Positions 1 to 13,100 of a stretch of DNA of 64,000 bases are shown here, one piece after another. The position numbers and the translations under genes are program-made. The DNA lies in contig NC_134653.1 in assembly GCF_030463565.1 (NCBI RefSeq), positions 29,263,150-29,327,149 on the forward strand. Direction: 5' to 3'. The notes under the pieces were generated by a model that did no database searches, was not told the DNA's origin, and saw nothing but the letters and a program-made list of their open reading frames with translations. The stretch comes from Pelecanus crispus (Eukaryota; Chordata; Aves; Pelecaniformes; Pelecanidae). Numbering within the stretch: the first letter of the stretch is position 1; each line of letters begins with the position of its first letter.

Positions 1-3000
1 CTGCTTGGCAGTTGGCACCTGGTTCATTTGTAGATGCTAATTGTAGTCTGATGTTATCAACAGCAGGTAATTGAAAAGGGCTTGATGAATTACTTAATTT
101 TTCTTAATAGCTGAGTCTTCAGAAGCTGAATGAAGAAGATAAGGTGAACTGGAGAAAACAAAACAGTCCTAGCTTTCTAATTAGCGTTGCGAATCTCCTC
201 CTTTACACAAATTAGGGCAAATGTGTGAGGCAGAATAGGTTTGTGAGGCGAAAGTGCCTGTGGCGTGCTTTGCATTACAGAGCAGTGAGCATTGATAACA
301 CTTCTGTTAGCGTGACAGAGCACCCAGTGGGCAAGAGGGGTGGGAGGATGAAGCCTTGCATCTGGCTTCCTCTAATATTTATGTAAGGGCTTTTGCAGAG
401 AACAACAGCAGGTGCATCTAGCAAAGCACAAACGACATCCCCCATCTCTGCTGCCAGTGTGGGGCGGGTCTTGGGGAGATGCAGAGATGTGAGGGATCCA
501 CTGGTCTGTGACAGGGACAGAGGGGCCCGCCTGGAGGAACAGGACCTGGGATTCTCCACACAGGGAGAAGGGGGAGGTGTAAACTCTGGGTCCTTGGTGG
601 GGGAGATGGAGATGTTGACATCGTCCTTGGCTATGCTTGGGGAATGCACTGGCTTCTCAGCTCATGGTCAGGACTGAGGGAAAGTTCCTCTTGCTGTGAA
701 GCTTAACTTAATGTGTTTTGTTTCCAGTGGAAGCTGACCAGAGGGTGTGCAGGCTGTTTTGCTGATGTAGCTACTGGGAGATGGCAAAGCTGTGTTCAGC
801 CACGAGCGCTTACAAAAAGGGGGTGGACATGCTCTGAACAGCGCTGGCAAACCTCCAGAGATCAGAACCACTTTCATTTGCCTCCCTTCTGAAGCACTTG
901 CTGCTTTCTGGAGAATTGCCCCAATTCTTCCTGAGCAAATCCAGGAAATGCAGTCTGGGGAAATGGAAGCTGTCACTTGGTTTTGGTTTTTTCCCCTACA
1001 TCAGTGTGGTGATGAGCCGTCTTTGGTTTTCCGTATTGTCTCCTGCTGTTTTTGTGAGGCCTCTGCCATTGGGTAGACCACAGCTCTTTTGCTAGAAGAA
1101 AGAGCTTAATTAAAGTTCTGTAGCATTTGTTCTAACTGCCTCTGTGTTCAATGTAGTCTGTCTCTGTGCTACTCAGCATCATAAAAAAACCCCAACAAAC
1201 TGGTACAGAAGTGTTGAGACAAGATGGGCTTAGCAATTCGCTGCAAGTGCTGATACTTGCTGTAGTTGCTTTGCCCCATCCCAGAATGAAACAAGCGCTG
1301 CTGCAAAAGGAAGCAACTTGCTCTTGTTCCTCAGCCTTTCCTGGTACTCACTTGCGGTTTAAATTGTCTCACCATTTTGCTGGCTCAAAATCAGTTGGGA
1401 CTCGAAAATTAATCTTAATATCATTATCAATCTTACAACATTGGATTTAATGATGCTTTCAGCATGTAATTCCAGAAATTTTTGTTTAAAAATAAAAAAA
1501 GGAAAGAGTTTTGGTGCAGCAGAGAATTCTTTTCTTGTGTTGGATTTAAGCCTAAATATAACTTTCAGTTGGTATGCTGACTCAGTCACTCTACACTCTG
1601 TATTAGAGTAGTTTTCCTAGCTTCTGAGTGCAGGATCTCACGTTTCAGCTGTTATTTGGCTATATTTTTATGTCTTCTCTGTCAGAGTTAAGTTATAGTG
1701 GAGAAAGAGAACATGCAGTTCTTGTTGAGAAAGTGTATTACTGTTGTTTGAAATGCATCCAGTACCAATTAAAAAGTCAAGTCTTAATTGTCTCTTTCAT
1801 CTAATCCACATGCAAAACAAAACCTCATCAAAATAACCATGCTGACAGGCAAAAAAAATGTATCTAAATGTGTGTTTCCAAGCCAGAATGTTAGAGTTGG
1901 CCTCTTTGCTGAAGCAACAGAAATTTTCTGTTTGCATTTCACTGATTTAGATGGAAAGCTCTCTTTAAGTGTACTATCTAACACTGAGCAAGACAGACAC
2001 AATATAACATAGCCCAGCTGCTGTAGTGCTCTGCAGGGAGATACAATGCGCTCTGCAACTCGGTAAGCAGAAGGTAATGGACTGAGGGCAAGTCACAAGT
2101 TATCAAGCGCTTCACAACAAGGAGATGTGGAGTTTAACCAGAAGTCTCAGACTGTCAACCTTTGCAAAGCAGATGACATTCCCAAATGCCAAGGCTGCAT
2201 GTAGAGAGCTGGCTTTTCAGCCTCTACAGCTCTTAAGGGTTCCCACTGCGATGGAGAGAGGACACTTCAGATTATTCATAAAACTGTATAAAGTCCGTCC
2301 CTCGGTGCTTAGCATCTCTTTGCAGTTACAAGAGAACTTCTGTGCCTATCTTCATGTGCTTGGTGTGTTGTCCGGAGGTGCCAGATATTTTCTCTTGAAG
2401 CATTTTTGAGATTAGGGTCAAAAAATGGTGGTTAGTTACATTTGGCCATCTCTTCCCCAATTGCTGAAGGATGAGCTAACTCACCCAAGACCCCTTTCCC
2501 TCATCTCTGACCGCTCACAGGCGCGCTCAGCCAGCCGGCTGCACTGCAGCAGAGCATGCGTCAGACGGTGGATGCTGGTAGGCTCTCCAGTCCGCACCGA
2601 GAAGGGGACTGGGACGTGGTTCTCCCACCACACGGGTGAGCTTCAGAACCACTTCTGCTCTGTTTCAACTTTCAGCGTGTTTGTATGTCATTCTGAAAGA
2701 CCAGGTTCAGTCAACAGTGATGTTGCCTCAGTCTAAGCTGGAAGCCATGGTGCAGCTGTGACCCTATCACAACGCAGAGGTTTATTCTGCACTGGCTAAT
2801 GCTAGTGGGAGACTGGAGGTCCCTTTGACTTCTGCTCTAACTGCCTGCCGGGCTCCAGCTCAGGCGCTGCAAAGACTGTCCCAAAGTTAGTCTGACGCTT
2901 TACCTCTCACTTTACCAATTTGTTGCCTGAATTGGAAAAAGTTGGTGATTTGCGTAGGTAGAACGTAACTTTTATGATGATTTTGCTGATGTTATACAGG

Positions 3001-6000
3001 TCTCTACCCAGTTCTAAATGTATTCGTCATTAAGGAAAGAAAGCTTGTGAATTAATGTAATTTGTGCAATTTTGGGTGCTTTACACTATATAAGGCAGTA
3101 AAGGCTATCTCTGACCATTTCCCCTTGTGTCTGCTGGGTTCTCATCTTGGGTCTGGTCTGCTGTATCCTTCATGTGCTGTTCCAGAATGTAGTCTAGTTG
3201 CCTGACCAGAAGGCTGTCTTTTACTTTGGAGTCAATGATTATAGCTGTAAGAATGAGTCAGAATGCTGATGTTTTGAAGTGACAGTGTGTTTCTGGATCC
3301 TTCTTCCTTAAGTGGCCACAACAGATGGGTGACAGCTCAAGCAAACTAATGTGATAGCAGGCTCCATGGGTGAGGAGAGCACAGCTTTGTTCTCTGTTAT
3401 GCTACTTGGTTTTGTCCTGGGTATCTTCTGGTAAACATTTGCTCACTGTTTTTCTCCTTTCTTGGCAGTAAAGAGGCTGACTAAAACATTTAGAACTGTG
3501 AAGGCTTCATCTCCCATCCATCTACGAACCTCATTTTTGTCTGTTGAGGAATGCACAAAGAGAGAATATATTTGGTAGGTGATGATTTTGGAGTCTGAGT
3601 CAGAACCTTTCCTTCCTGGGCCGTCCTTTGTAATTACCCCTGGCAAATGATGGAAACGTACCAGGAGGTGCTGTGTGGGGTCTCTTGCCAGGTTCCTCTT
3701 TTCCCAAGAGCAACCTTAATTTTTTAGACAAAATTCTGGGAATTTGCTTGAGCAGGGATTGTGACAAAGAGCAGCCTTTTTGGTGAACATAGTATCCAGG
3801 GTGAAACTCCATCTGTAGTCTCTGCAGAGAGGGGCAGCACTGGCAGTTTCAGTAACCTGTTGCCCTAACCTCTAGTGTGAATTTTACTTCTCTGGCTGCC
3901 ATTTGCCTTTCAAAGCCATGCTCTGTGTCTGACTTTCCATCTTCCTCTCCCACTTCCCTTCTCTTCAATGCCCAACAGGAGAGGCCGGTGTTCTGGGGCA
4001 GGAATTCCTGTTATCTCCAGCCCCAGATACTCCTTTTCTCATCTGTCCTCAAGTATAGCATGAAGTGGCAGTGGGAGAGAGTCTGGGTTGCGTCAGCATC
4101 CCCAGTGCTCTTCCTCCATTGTGAGTTCCTCTGTATTGAGGGAGAGAGGTAATTACAGTGAGCATAGGACTCCTCACTAGCATCCTTGTCTTTCATCCGC
4201 TGCTCCTGTGGACACAGCTCCTGAGTTGTCAATGGCATTTTAATGGTGACCACTGTGCACTGACTTTTCTTATTCCTCACAGTGAAGTGGAGTCTCTTCC
4301 GGGTGCTTAAGCTTTGGGGCTGAGCTGTGGCATCCTGTCTGCTCGCTAGGGCCTCCTAAATGATCTTGGGATACCAAAGATTTTTCCTTCTCTGTCAAGT
4401 CAGCTGAGTCTTTGCCAAAGTAATCTCCAGTGCTACCAGAGATGTTGATCCAAGGAGGGTAAGAAGGCTGAGATGGAAGAATACAGAGAGGAACTTTGTG
4501 ACCAGAGTAGGATTCACATCTTAAGGCTGGTGATCCATGGGTGGCCAGAGGAACCTCCACCTGATCAAGCGTCTTGTACTCTGCACACAGCAGTGGTGTG
4601 GCCTGATGACTGTAATGGCGAATGGATACACTAGTACAAGAGCTATTTAGAAGGATTTTTTTGGTACAAGAGAAATTGTAGGCTGAAGTATGGATTTCAC
4701 ACCAAGCTCCTCATATTACCTCTTCTTATTTTTTTTTTTTAATGTACTAGGTGCTAAAAGCAGGAACTTGCATTCCACGCTGCTCCAGCACCTCTAGCGG
4801 GCAGGCAGCTTTGCAGATGGCTTCTTCAGCTTAAATTTTCCCATCTCAGTGCCATGTGGACAACAGAAGCACCAAATCACAGGCCAGACTTGCTTGGGTG
4901 TCATCTTGGTTTCTAAGATACCAACTTGGAAACTGATCTAGATTTGGGGAGATGGATAAATAAAGTAATTATTGCATCTTCCAGATGAGCAGAATCCCTT
5001 GCAGACCAAGATGAGCTTCTCTCTTTCCTAAGAGGCATCTGGTCTGTTTCTTGCAGTTGTTTTGTTGCCAAAGATTGCAGCTAAGGACCTTGCATCCTGC
5101 AGGACATGGGAAAGAATGTGAAACAGCCCACGCTTGACATGGCTTGCAGATAAAATATACGTGGAACTATTAGCAAGGTGTAGAGTCAGCATCCCCTCAG
5201 AGCGAGCCGCAAGTCTGCAGTCCAGGGTCAGGGTTGTCTCTAGCTTTGACAAGAATTTTGTTTAAGTGTATAGCTGAGGATAGACTGAGGATGGGAAAAC
5301 ACTGTTGCCATTTGATGGGAGGGAGATGGAGCCAGGATGCTTGGAAAGTAGGGCAGGGATGGCAGCTTGTACAGAAAGGATGATGGGAACCTATGGAGTA
5401 GCGACAACATAGCAGGGGAGTGAACTAGGTGATTGCTCTTGTTTCCAGGCGCTAGGGCAGCAAGGCTCAGTAGATGCTAACAGCCAGTCTGTGGAGCCCG
5501 TGCATCTCTGGCAGACTGTGTCCCTGGAGTCTCTGTAAGATCTGGGCGGCTGGGTGTTTCCAGTCATGCGGCGGGAAAGATCTGCATGCTATTCTGAGTT
5601 CTTCAAGGTGTCCAACCTTCCAGCCAGTCCTCCTTCTGCCTGTCCTGTTACTCTGTATTTCAGCCTGTTTGCATCTGCAAACCTCAGCGAGTTGCGGCTG
5701 GTAGCTCCTGGCAGTGTCCTGGTGACATTTTTCCTACTCTGTTCCTTGAGAAGTAAGGGCTATGTTTTATTTCTCAGCATGACACACTTGGGATTAATGA
5801 AGCATAAGGAAATGATCTATGAATGTGCTTTTATAGAGAGTCTTGCTGATGAGTTCATTCACGTCCTGCAGCAGCCACTTCTGCCTGGGATATTATTGGC
5901 AATGTAATGACTTGGTGGTGTAAGACTTTTTGGGAGGGTGGCCTAAGAGCAAATGGTCCCTGTGCTGTGCAGCACCATGGCAACGCAACTCATGGAGGCA

Positions 6001-8844
6001 GTGTGTTTTTGAGGCGGTGTGTGCTCCAACAATATGGGATGTCCATGTTCCCAGTGTAATTCGTTGGCCCATGAGTGGTTGTTGCTGGCCTCATACCCTA
6101 CCAGAAAAGCTGCAGAAGCTCAGAGTTACCAGGGGAATCTATGATTAGACTAAGAGAAGTGGAAGATGCCTCCTGAGGCATTGAATCCAGTCTCCTGTTA
6201 CTGCACATGCCTTGTAACGCTAATACCATGATTCATAAACTAACCATGTGCCATTTTAACAGTAATGTTTTGTTTGCTTCACTATCCTACTGTGGGGCTG
6301 TTCTGGAGCTGTGGCACTCTGATGGTGAAAATAATTTCTAGGGTTGATGCCCCTCTGTGGTTACACCAGCATTGGTCTGTAAATTGATTAACTCTTCTGC
6401 ATCCAACAGGAATCACATTTGTCTGTCTGCTGGAAATGCATCAATTCACTGGATAGCTCCTTCTCGTTTCCAGATGATGATGCCCTGCCCTTGTAGTCTT
6501 GAAGTGTGTGTCTTTGCATAGTTTACTGCTGATTTTCACCACCCCATTCTTGTTGCTGTGGCACGCAAGGTTGTCCAGTCCTTCCTCCATAGTCATCCCA
6601 TCCTTCTGTGTGTCAGCAGTGCTTCTTAACTGGGTTTCATCGGCGCGTCTTGAGTAGTACTTGCTTCCTTTGTGCCAAAGTCACCGCTAAAAATTTTGAA
6701 TAAGGTTTGTCCTTTTTTCTGTTTTCTGACTCTTAATTAAGAGGAACCTCATTAAAGAACAAGTCATCTAGGCAGTCAGCTGAACTCGCATTTGCTTTTA
6801 ACCTGTTTTCTGTCCTCTCTCTCCCTTTTACGGTCACTTCAAGCTGAGTGCTTTCCCACACCTGATTCCTCAGAGGAAGTGGAGAATGGTGCTGGTGGAG
6901 AGCAACGGCATGTCTTGTCTCCTTGAGGAGTCTGTCCATTTAGCAGTAAGAGATTAGGAAAAGCTTGCTCATTCCCTTATTCTGAAAACCCTGGGTTTTC
7001 AGAGGTGGTTTTCAATGAGCTGTGTGTTTAGCTTTCTCACAGGTGGGGCCCGCTGTGTTGTATCTCGCTGGGCAGGGCCTGGCTGCCCGCACTGGAGCCG
7101 AGGCACCCCGAGGTGCTGGCTGGGAGGGACACAGCATTCGGGAGACAGGGCTGGGAGTGCGGGCTCCTTGGGCAGTGCTCGTTCTGTCAGCTTCCAGCTC
7201 AGACACCTCTTGCTGTTTCCAGGGGAGAGATCTACCTAATTCCATCTTTTCTAGTTTCCGAAGCAATGGGATGCTTTCACAGTGACTGTTTTTTGCAGTT
7301 TCAAAGTTACTTAGCTTTGTGTCCAATCCAGTACCACCCCTTGTAATTACTTTGTGTTTTTTCTGCGGAAATCGGTGGTCTTTCCTGTGAGTGCTCTGCT
7401 GTGTGCAGCAGTGCAGCTGTCCACCGACCCCAGCACTGGCTGTATCTCCAGATAGGGGATGGGGGGCCAAAATACTCACGTGGGGTCACTTAGCTTAGTT
7501 CATCCTGTCCTTCCTGCCACCACCTTCCCTCGTCATACTGGAGGGAATGCATCAGCCAGAGATGCAATAGCTAATGCTGATCAATTAGAGCTGCAGGCTC
7601 GTTGGAGCTGTGGAAGGATTTGGCCAGGAGCTGGACTAAGACACCAGGGAGCCAGTCCCTCCTGCCCTGAGCTCTAGCTTTGATCACGATTGCAGTGTGG
7701 GGCGAGAGAAAAGAACTGTCATCAGCAGACAAGCGTTTGCTGTTTTGATCCTGTTTTGTTCTGCCGATGTTTTCTAAATTGCCTTCTCCTGAAGCCTCAT
7801 GTTAGTAGGAAAGTGAGCAGAATTTCTGAATGACTTGCTTTGATAGAATACAGGTAATCCAGCCAGCATGCCTCATGCTGACATAATGGAACTTGGGGTT
7901 TCAGTCCTACATGAGTTTAAAAAATGAATCTGCGAGGTCCAGATTGCCTCGGGAAAGCAAATTCCAGCCCTTGTGTTCCGGGCTCACTTGGAAAGCCTCT
8001 GTCTTCAAATTTCTCTTTGAAAGTACAAACCAAGAGGAGGCTGATGCACAGGGCCTGGTCACAGCATGCTGCCCTTGCCGGTGACTGGGGAAGGCAGCTG
8101 CCTCCTGACCCTCCACATCTCTTTTCCCTCAACACGTTGGGTGTGATACGGAGGTGGAATTTGGAAGCTGTTTTCTTTTAGGGGCAGGGAAAGACCTAAA
8201 GTTGTCTTCAGGTGTCAAGTAACTGTGACAAATCTGCAGAATCAGGTAACTGTGTTTGCAGGGCCTCCTTCAGTGGCTCCTGGATCTCCAAGCCTGTTCA
8301 TGAGTGTTTGCAAAGGAGCCACATGTAGTATTAGCACAGAGTTTAACTGAAGCGTAAGTTGTAACACTAGCAGATTCAGAGCTCCTGTTCCCCTGTCTCA
8401 TAACAAGTACAAGATGATTTGACTGCAATTGAAAAGCAAATGCAAATGCTTTCTCACTCAGTGTGCTGAGTATGAGCTCTGGAGTCACCAGGTATCACTG
8501 ATGAAAAAAAAAAAGGTAGCATAATTAAAAAAGAAAATGGGCATTTTATAAGGCCACACTGTCCAGTTGTTGTGGTGAATGCATGCTTCATGTGTAATAA
8601 AAAACCTTCTCCGGGATTTGCCTGTTAGGAGCGAGGAAGCAGTCCACTTGAGAAGGGCTGCGCCACGTCAGCTGTGCCGGGGACACATCAGGGGGCTGCG
8701 GGGAAGGGATGGGGTTGCCTGGGGAAAGGGCCAGGCCATGAGCTGCCGAGGGCCGGGCTGCCGGAAGACCTGGCATGGCAAGGTATTGCAGAAGGGTTAG
8801 CACAGAGGAATGTTTTTGTTGAGCCCGCTTCTGTTATTTTTCAG
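1..8844 (+). other. TTC28: Intron of TTC28 (5' end outside window)
   Basis: I see no exon here that continues the TPR array upstream of 8845. The sequence is ordinary AT-rich intron with small GC-richer islands (about 2515-2640 and 7030-7180), an A/T-rich run near 4729-4740 and an A-run near 8502-8515. The intron ends in a pyrimidine-rich tract and CAG at 8842-8844. Short exons under about 60 codons could be missed by eye. Confidence 0.7.
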
Positions 8845-10186
8845 GAATCATTCACCAGATGAAAGGTGACTATGACACTGCACTGCGGCTGCATAAGACA
8901 CATCTGTCCATAGCTCAGGAGCTAAGCGATTACGCGGCCCAGGGCCGGGCCTATGGCAACATGGGCAATGCTTACAACGCTCTCGGCATGTATGACCAGG
9001 CTGTCAAGTACCACCGGCAGGAGCTGCAGATTTCTATGGAAGTAAATGACCGTGCCTCTCAGGCATCTACACATGGGAACTTAGCAGTTGCCTATCAAGC
9101 GTTGGGTGCCCATGACCGTGCTCTGCAGCACTACCAAAATCATCTCAACATTGCCCGGGAGCTGCGAGACATCCAGAGTGAAGCACGGGCCCTCAGCAAT
9201 TTGGGCAACTTCCACTGCTCACGAGGAGAGTATGTGCAGGCAGCCCCTTACTACGAGCAGTACCTGCGCTTGTCCCCAGAGCTGCAGGACATGGAAGGGG
9301 AGGGGAAGGTTTGCCATAACCTTGGCTATGCCCATTACTGCCTTGGGAACTACGAGGAAGCTGTTAAGTACTACGAGCAGGATCTTGCCTTAGCAAAGGA
9401 TCTTCATGACAAGCTGAGCCAAGCGAAAGCCTATTGCAACCTGGGCCTGGCCTTCAAAGCCTTGATGGACTTCAGCAAAGCAGAGGAGTGTCAAAAGTAC
9501 CTGTTGTCCCTGGCCCAGTCTCTGAACAATTCCCAGGCCAAATTCCGAGCTCTGGGTAACTTAGGGGATATTTTTGTCTGTAAAAAAGACGTAAATGGTG
9601 CAATAAAATTTTATGAGCAGCAGTTGAGCTTAGCCCATCATGTTAAAGACAGGAGACTGGAAGCCAGTGCCTATGCAGCCTTGGGCTCTGCATACAGAAT
9701 GATACAGAAGTGTGACAAGGCTTTAGGTTACCACACGCAGGAGCTGGAAGTGTATCAGGAGCTGGGAGATGTGCCGGGTGAATGCAGAGCACACGGTCAC
9801 CTTGCTGCAGTGTATATGTCACTTGGGAAGTACACCATGGCCTTCAAGTGTTACGAAGAACAGCTGGAGCTTGGGCAGAAGTTGAAGGACCCCAGCATAG
9901 AAGCCCAAGTCTATGGTAACATGGGCATTACCAAGATGAACATGAATGTCATGGAGGAAGCTATTGGCTACTTTGAACAGCAGCTGGCCATGCTGCAGCA
10001 GCTCAGTGGAAATGAATCTGTATTAGATCGGGGCCGAGCGTATGGGAACCTGGGAGATTGTTATGAGGCTCTGGGAGATTTTGAGGAAGCTATAAAGTAT
10101 TATGAACAGTACCTGTCTGTGGCTCAGAGCTTGAACCGTATGCAAGATCAGGCAAAGGCCTACCGGGGCTTGGGCAATGGGCACAG
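8845..10186 (+). CDS. TTC28: TTC28 exon: long TPR exon (about 11 repeats)
   Basis: This 1,342-base exon lies between acceptor TTTTTCAG and donor cacag/GTAAGG. It encodes residues 1-446 plus two bases of an Arg codon. The translation is a run of about eleven 40-residue units of the pattern A-x-A-Y-x-N-L-G, then L-G-x-Y-x-x-A, then Y-x-E-Q-x-L, then D. Clear examples are [15 protein letters not shown] and [15 protein letters not shown]. This is the LGN/kinesin-light-chain-like type of TPR, which builds a superhelix for protein binding. The exon begins within a repeat, two bases into a split Gly codon. The ATG at 8859 is an internal Met, not a start. Carrying this many repeats without an intron is unusual for a TPR gene. 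Confidence 0.97.
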
Positions 10187-13100
10187 GTAAGGAGCACTGC
10201 ATATGTATTCTAATGACAGACAGTGAAGTACAAGTAGAAATGGATGCATTGTGTTACTACTGGGGTGTGTTTGTGTGGCCATTGTACACATGCACGGGGA
10301 TGCGGCATGGGAGCGAGTAACAGAGTCCTCTGGGTGCTGAGGACTGTGCTACTGGCTCAAATAATGAAGCTGATGTTGCTCTGGCCTGAGAGGAAAAGTT
10401 TATAGCGTGGCAGAAGGAGGAGGTTGATTCAAAGGTGCCGGGGATGTCTCCTGGGGGGAGCATTTGTCTCTGCTTGAGAGGTTTGAGCTGGCCTCTAGAG
10501 GAAATGACAAATCTTCTTTCAAGATAATACTGGCAAAATAAATGCTGTGTTTTCTTCGCTTGTAGGGCTATGGGAAGTTTGCAGCAGGCTTTGGTGTGCT
10601 TTGAGAAGAGGCTTGTGGTGGCACATGAGCTGGGGGAGGCATTTAACAAAGCCCAGGCCTATGGCGAGCTGGGGAGCTTGCACAGCCAGCTGGGGAACTA
10701 TGAGCAAGCCATTTCTTGCCTGGAGCGCCAGCTGAACATTGCTCGAGAGATGAAGGACCGAGCTCTGGAGAGCGATGCTGCCTGCGGCCTTGGTGGGGTC
10801 TACCAGCAGATGGGAGAGTACGACACAGCCCTGCAGTATCACCAGCTAGACCTGCAGATTGCAGAGGAGACCAACAACCCCACTTGCCAAGGCCGGGCTT
10901 ACGGGAACCTGGGCCTGACCTACGAGTCCTTGGGCACCTACGAGAGGGCGGTAGTTTATCAGGAGCAGCACCTCAGCATTGCAGCGCAAATGAACGACCT
11001 TGTAGCCAAAACTGTGTCTTACAGCAGTCTGGGGAGGACTCATCACGCCTTGCAGAACTACTCTCAGGCTGTGATGTACCTGCAGGAAGGTAAGAGGCTG
11101 AATTATGCAACAGAGCATGTAGTGGTAGGTGCAGGGGGAGAGGAGGGAGGCCCGAAGAGAATGGAGAGAATGTGGTACTGTGAGCGTGGCACTAAGAGGA
11201 TGTGTTTAACAGTGGCCTTTGATGCAAGAGCTCTTGGAGACATTCATAGCTAATGTTGGCCATCCGTGTGAGTAGCTGTCCAAGTGGGCTGTTACGGTCA
11301 GCACGCCATGTCAGTCGGAGCCTTCCTGGTGTCCTGCAGAGAAAGCATTGCAAAGCATGGTCTGTGCCTTCCTGGGGGAGGCTCAGCTAGCTCTGAGCTT
11401 GAATCCAGACCATACCTGTCAGAGTCTCCTTATAAAGCTCGTTTGCGCCTGAGCCTAGATGGTGTAAACCTTTGCTATAAATAGCATTGCATACCAGAAA
11501 CTGGCTCTGGGAAAACCACATCAGGTTGTAATGGATATCTCTGATCCTCAGAGCAGGTCTCAGACTGATAGGTGCCTTGCTGATAGCCACCTGGCCTTTC
11601 CTTCTGCATTCAAGGGGGATTGAGACCAGGTGGGCGAGTGTCCTCTGAGCTGAGTGAAAACAAGTTGTGTTTTATAGGGAGGTGAGAGAGGTTCAGCCCT
11701 CGGTGTCTGGAAGCCATCCACTGCTGCTGAGTGCCGGGGCCAGCACTGGCTTGTGAGTTGTGTTGCTGCAAGGGATTCCAGCATGCAAGCAGCATCTGTT
11801 CAAGGTGGTGGCTCTCTGATGGAGGAGATGAGCAGCGTAGCTGGAGTGTATGAAGCTGGAAGCCAAAGGATTAATTACTTCAGTTAGTCTGGTTTTCCTG
11901 AAACTGACCTTCGCAGAATTCCAGTATGCTGAGGGAATTCAATTAAGTTGGAGGGGGAGCAATTAAATACAGCTTCTTCTCCTGGTGTGACGCAGGATTT
12001 CTGAAAAGCCTGCAGATGCTAGCTGCTGCTGAGCTGCATGGTTGTGGCCAGGGCCCCCACTCCCCCGTCTGTGGGAAATCTGAGGTGCCTAAGAGGAGGT
12101 ATCCCTGTTGTCAGCAGGACCACGGAGGTGAGAGGTTTGGAGCATGGTGGAAGGGGGAATGGCACAGAAGGTGCTGCTGGAAGTGAAACGAGCTCCAGGC
12201 CGTTCATGCCAGGACCCTGCCCTCTGCTCTGCTTCAGTACATAAACCATGCGGAGCCTGCCAGAAGGCTGGGGAGAGCTGGTGGGAAACAAGCCAGTAAT
12301 GTGGCAAGAGGTGTCTTTTTCTGGCAGCATTTGGCAGCTCAGTGTGATTTTGTTTGTCTGTGTGGCTTTTAAGGTTTAAAAGTCAAACTTCTTGATAGGG
12401 GTTTACTGAGTGTGTCTCAGGGGGACTGCACCTTAACCTCACTTAGGGAGGTCTTGGTCCATGGCAATGTCTCTTGCTGAGGCACCTCTCACCCTGGTCA
12501 GCAGCAGCTGCCCGTCGCTGCTCTGCTCAGCGTCCCACACTCGGCAGCTCCGTGTCTGTCTCTGCCTGCCACAGGAGCCCTGGAGGCCCCGGGCCCCCCG
12601 AGGTGACAGCCCCGGGCTGCTGAGGCAGAAGTGCTCAACCCGGCTGCCGAAGCCCCTTCTCCCCTTTGGCCCTCTCTCACTCTGACTGCTTTTCAGGACT
12701 GAGGCTGGCAGAGCAGCTGGGACGCAGAGAAGATGAAGCCAAAATCCGCCACGGCCTCGGCCTCTCCCTCTGGGCGAGTGGGAACCTGGAAGAGTCTCAG
12801 CACCAGGTATACCGTGGGCTGCCCTGTGCTGGTGGGCTTGTGTCCTCTGAGCCCTTTGGGTCATTCCTGTCCTCGGGGGAGGAAGCGTCTGGTGCATCCT
12901 GGGGAGGGTGTGTAATGCACTGAGCCGACTCGGCCCCTGTGCCTTCCTGCTCCATCCTAAGTCACCTCCCCTCTGCCAGGGATGCTGCCATCCTGAGGGG
13001 CTGTCTGAGGCAGACCTCCCCTGCCTGAGGGTATGTTGGCCCTGGGTCCTCCTGCTCTCCCAGCCAGTGCTTTGTCCTGCGTCTGTAAGGAAGTCACCAT

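Noticed and set aside
1..8844. Search for upstream TTC28 TPR exons
   Set aside because: No stretch translates to the A-x-A-Y-x-N-L-G pattern expected for the preceding exons; they lie outside the window.
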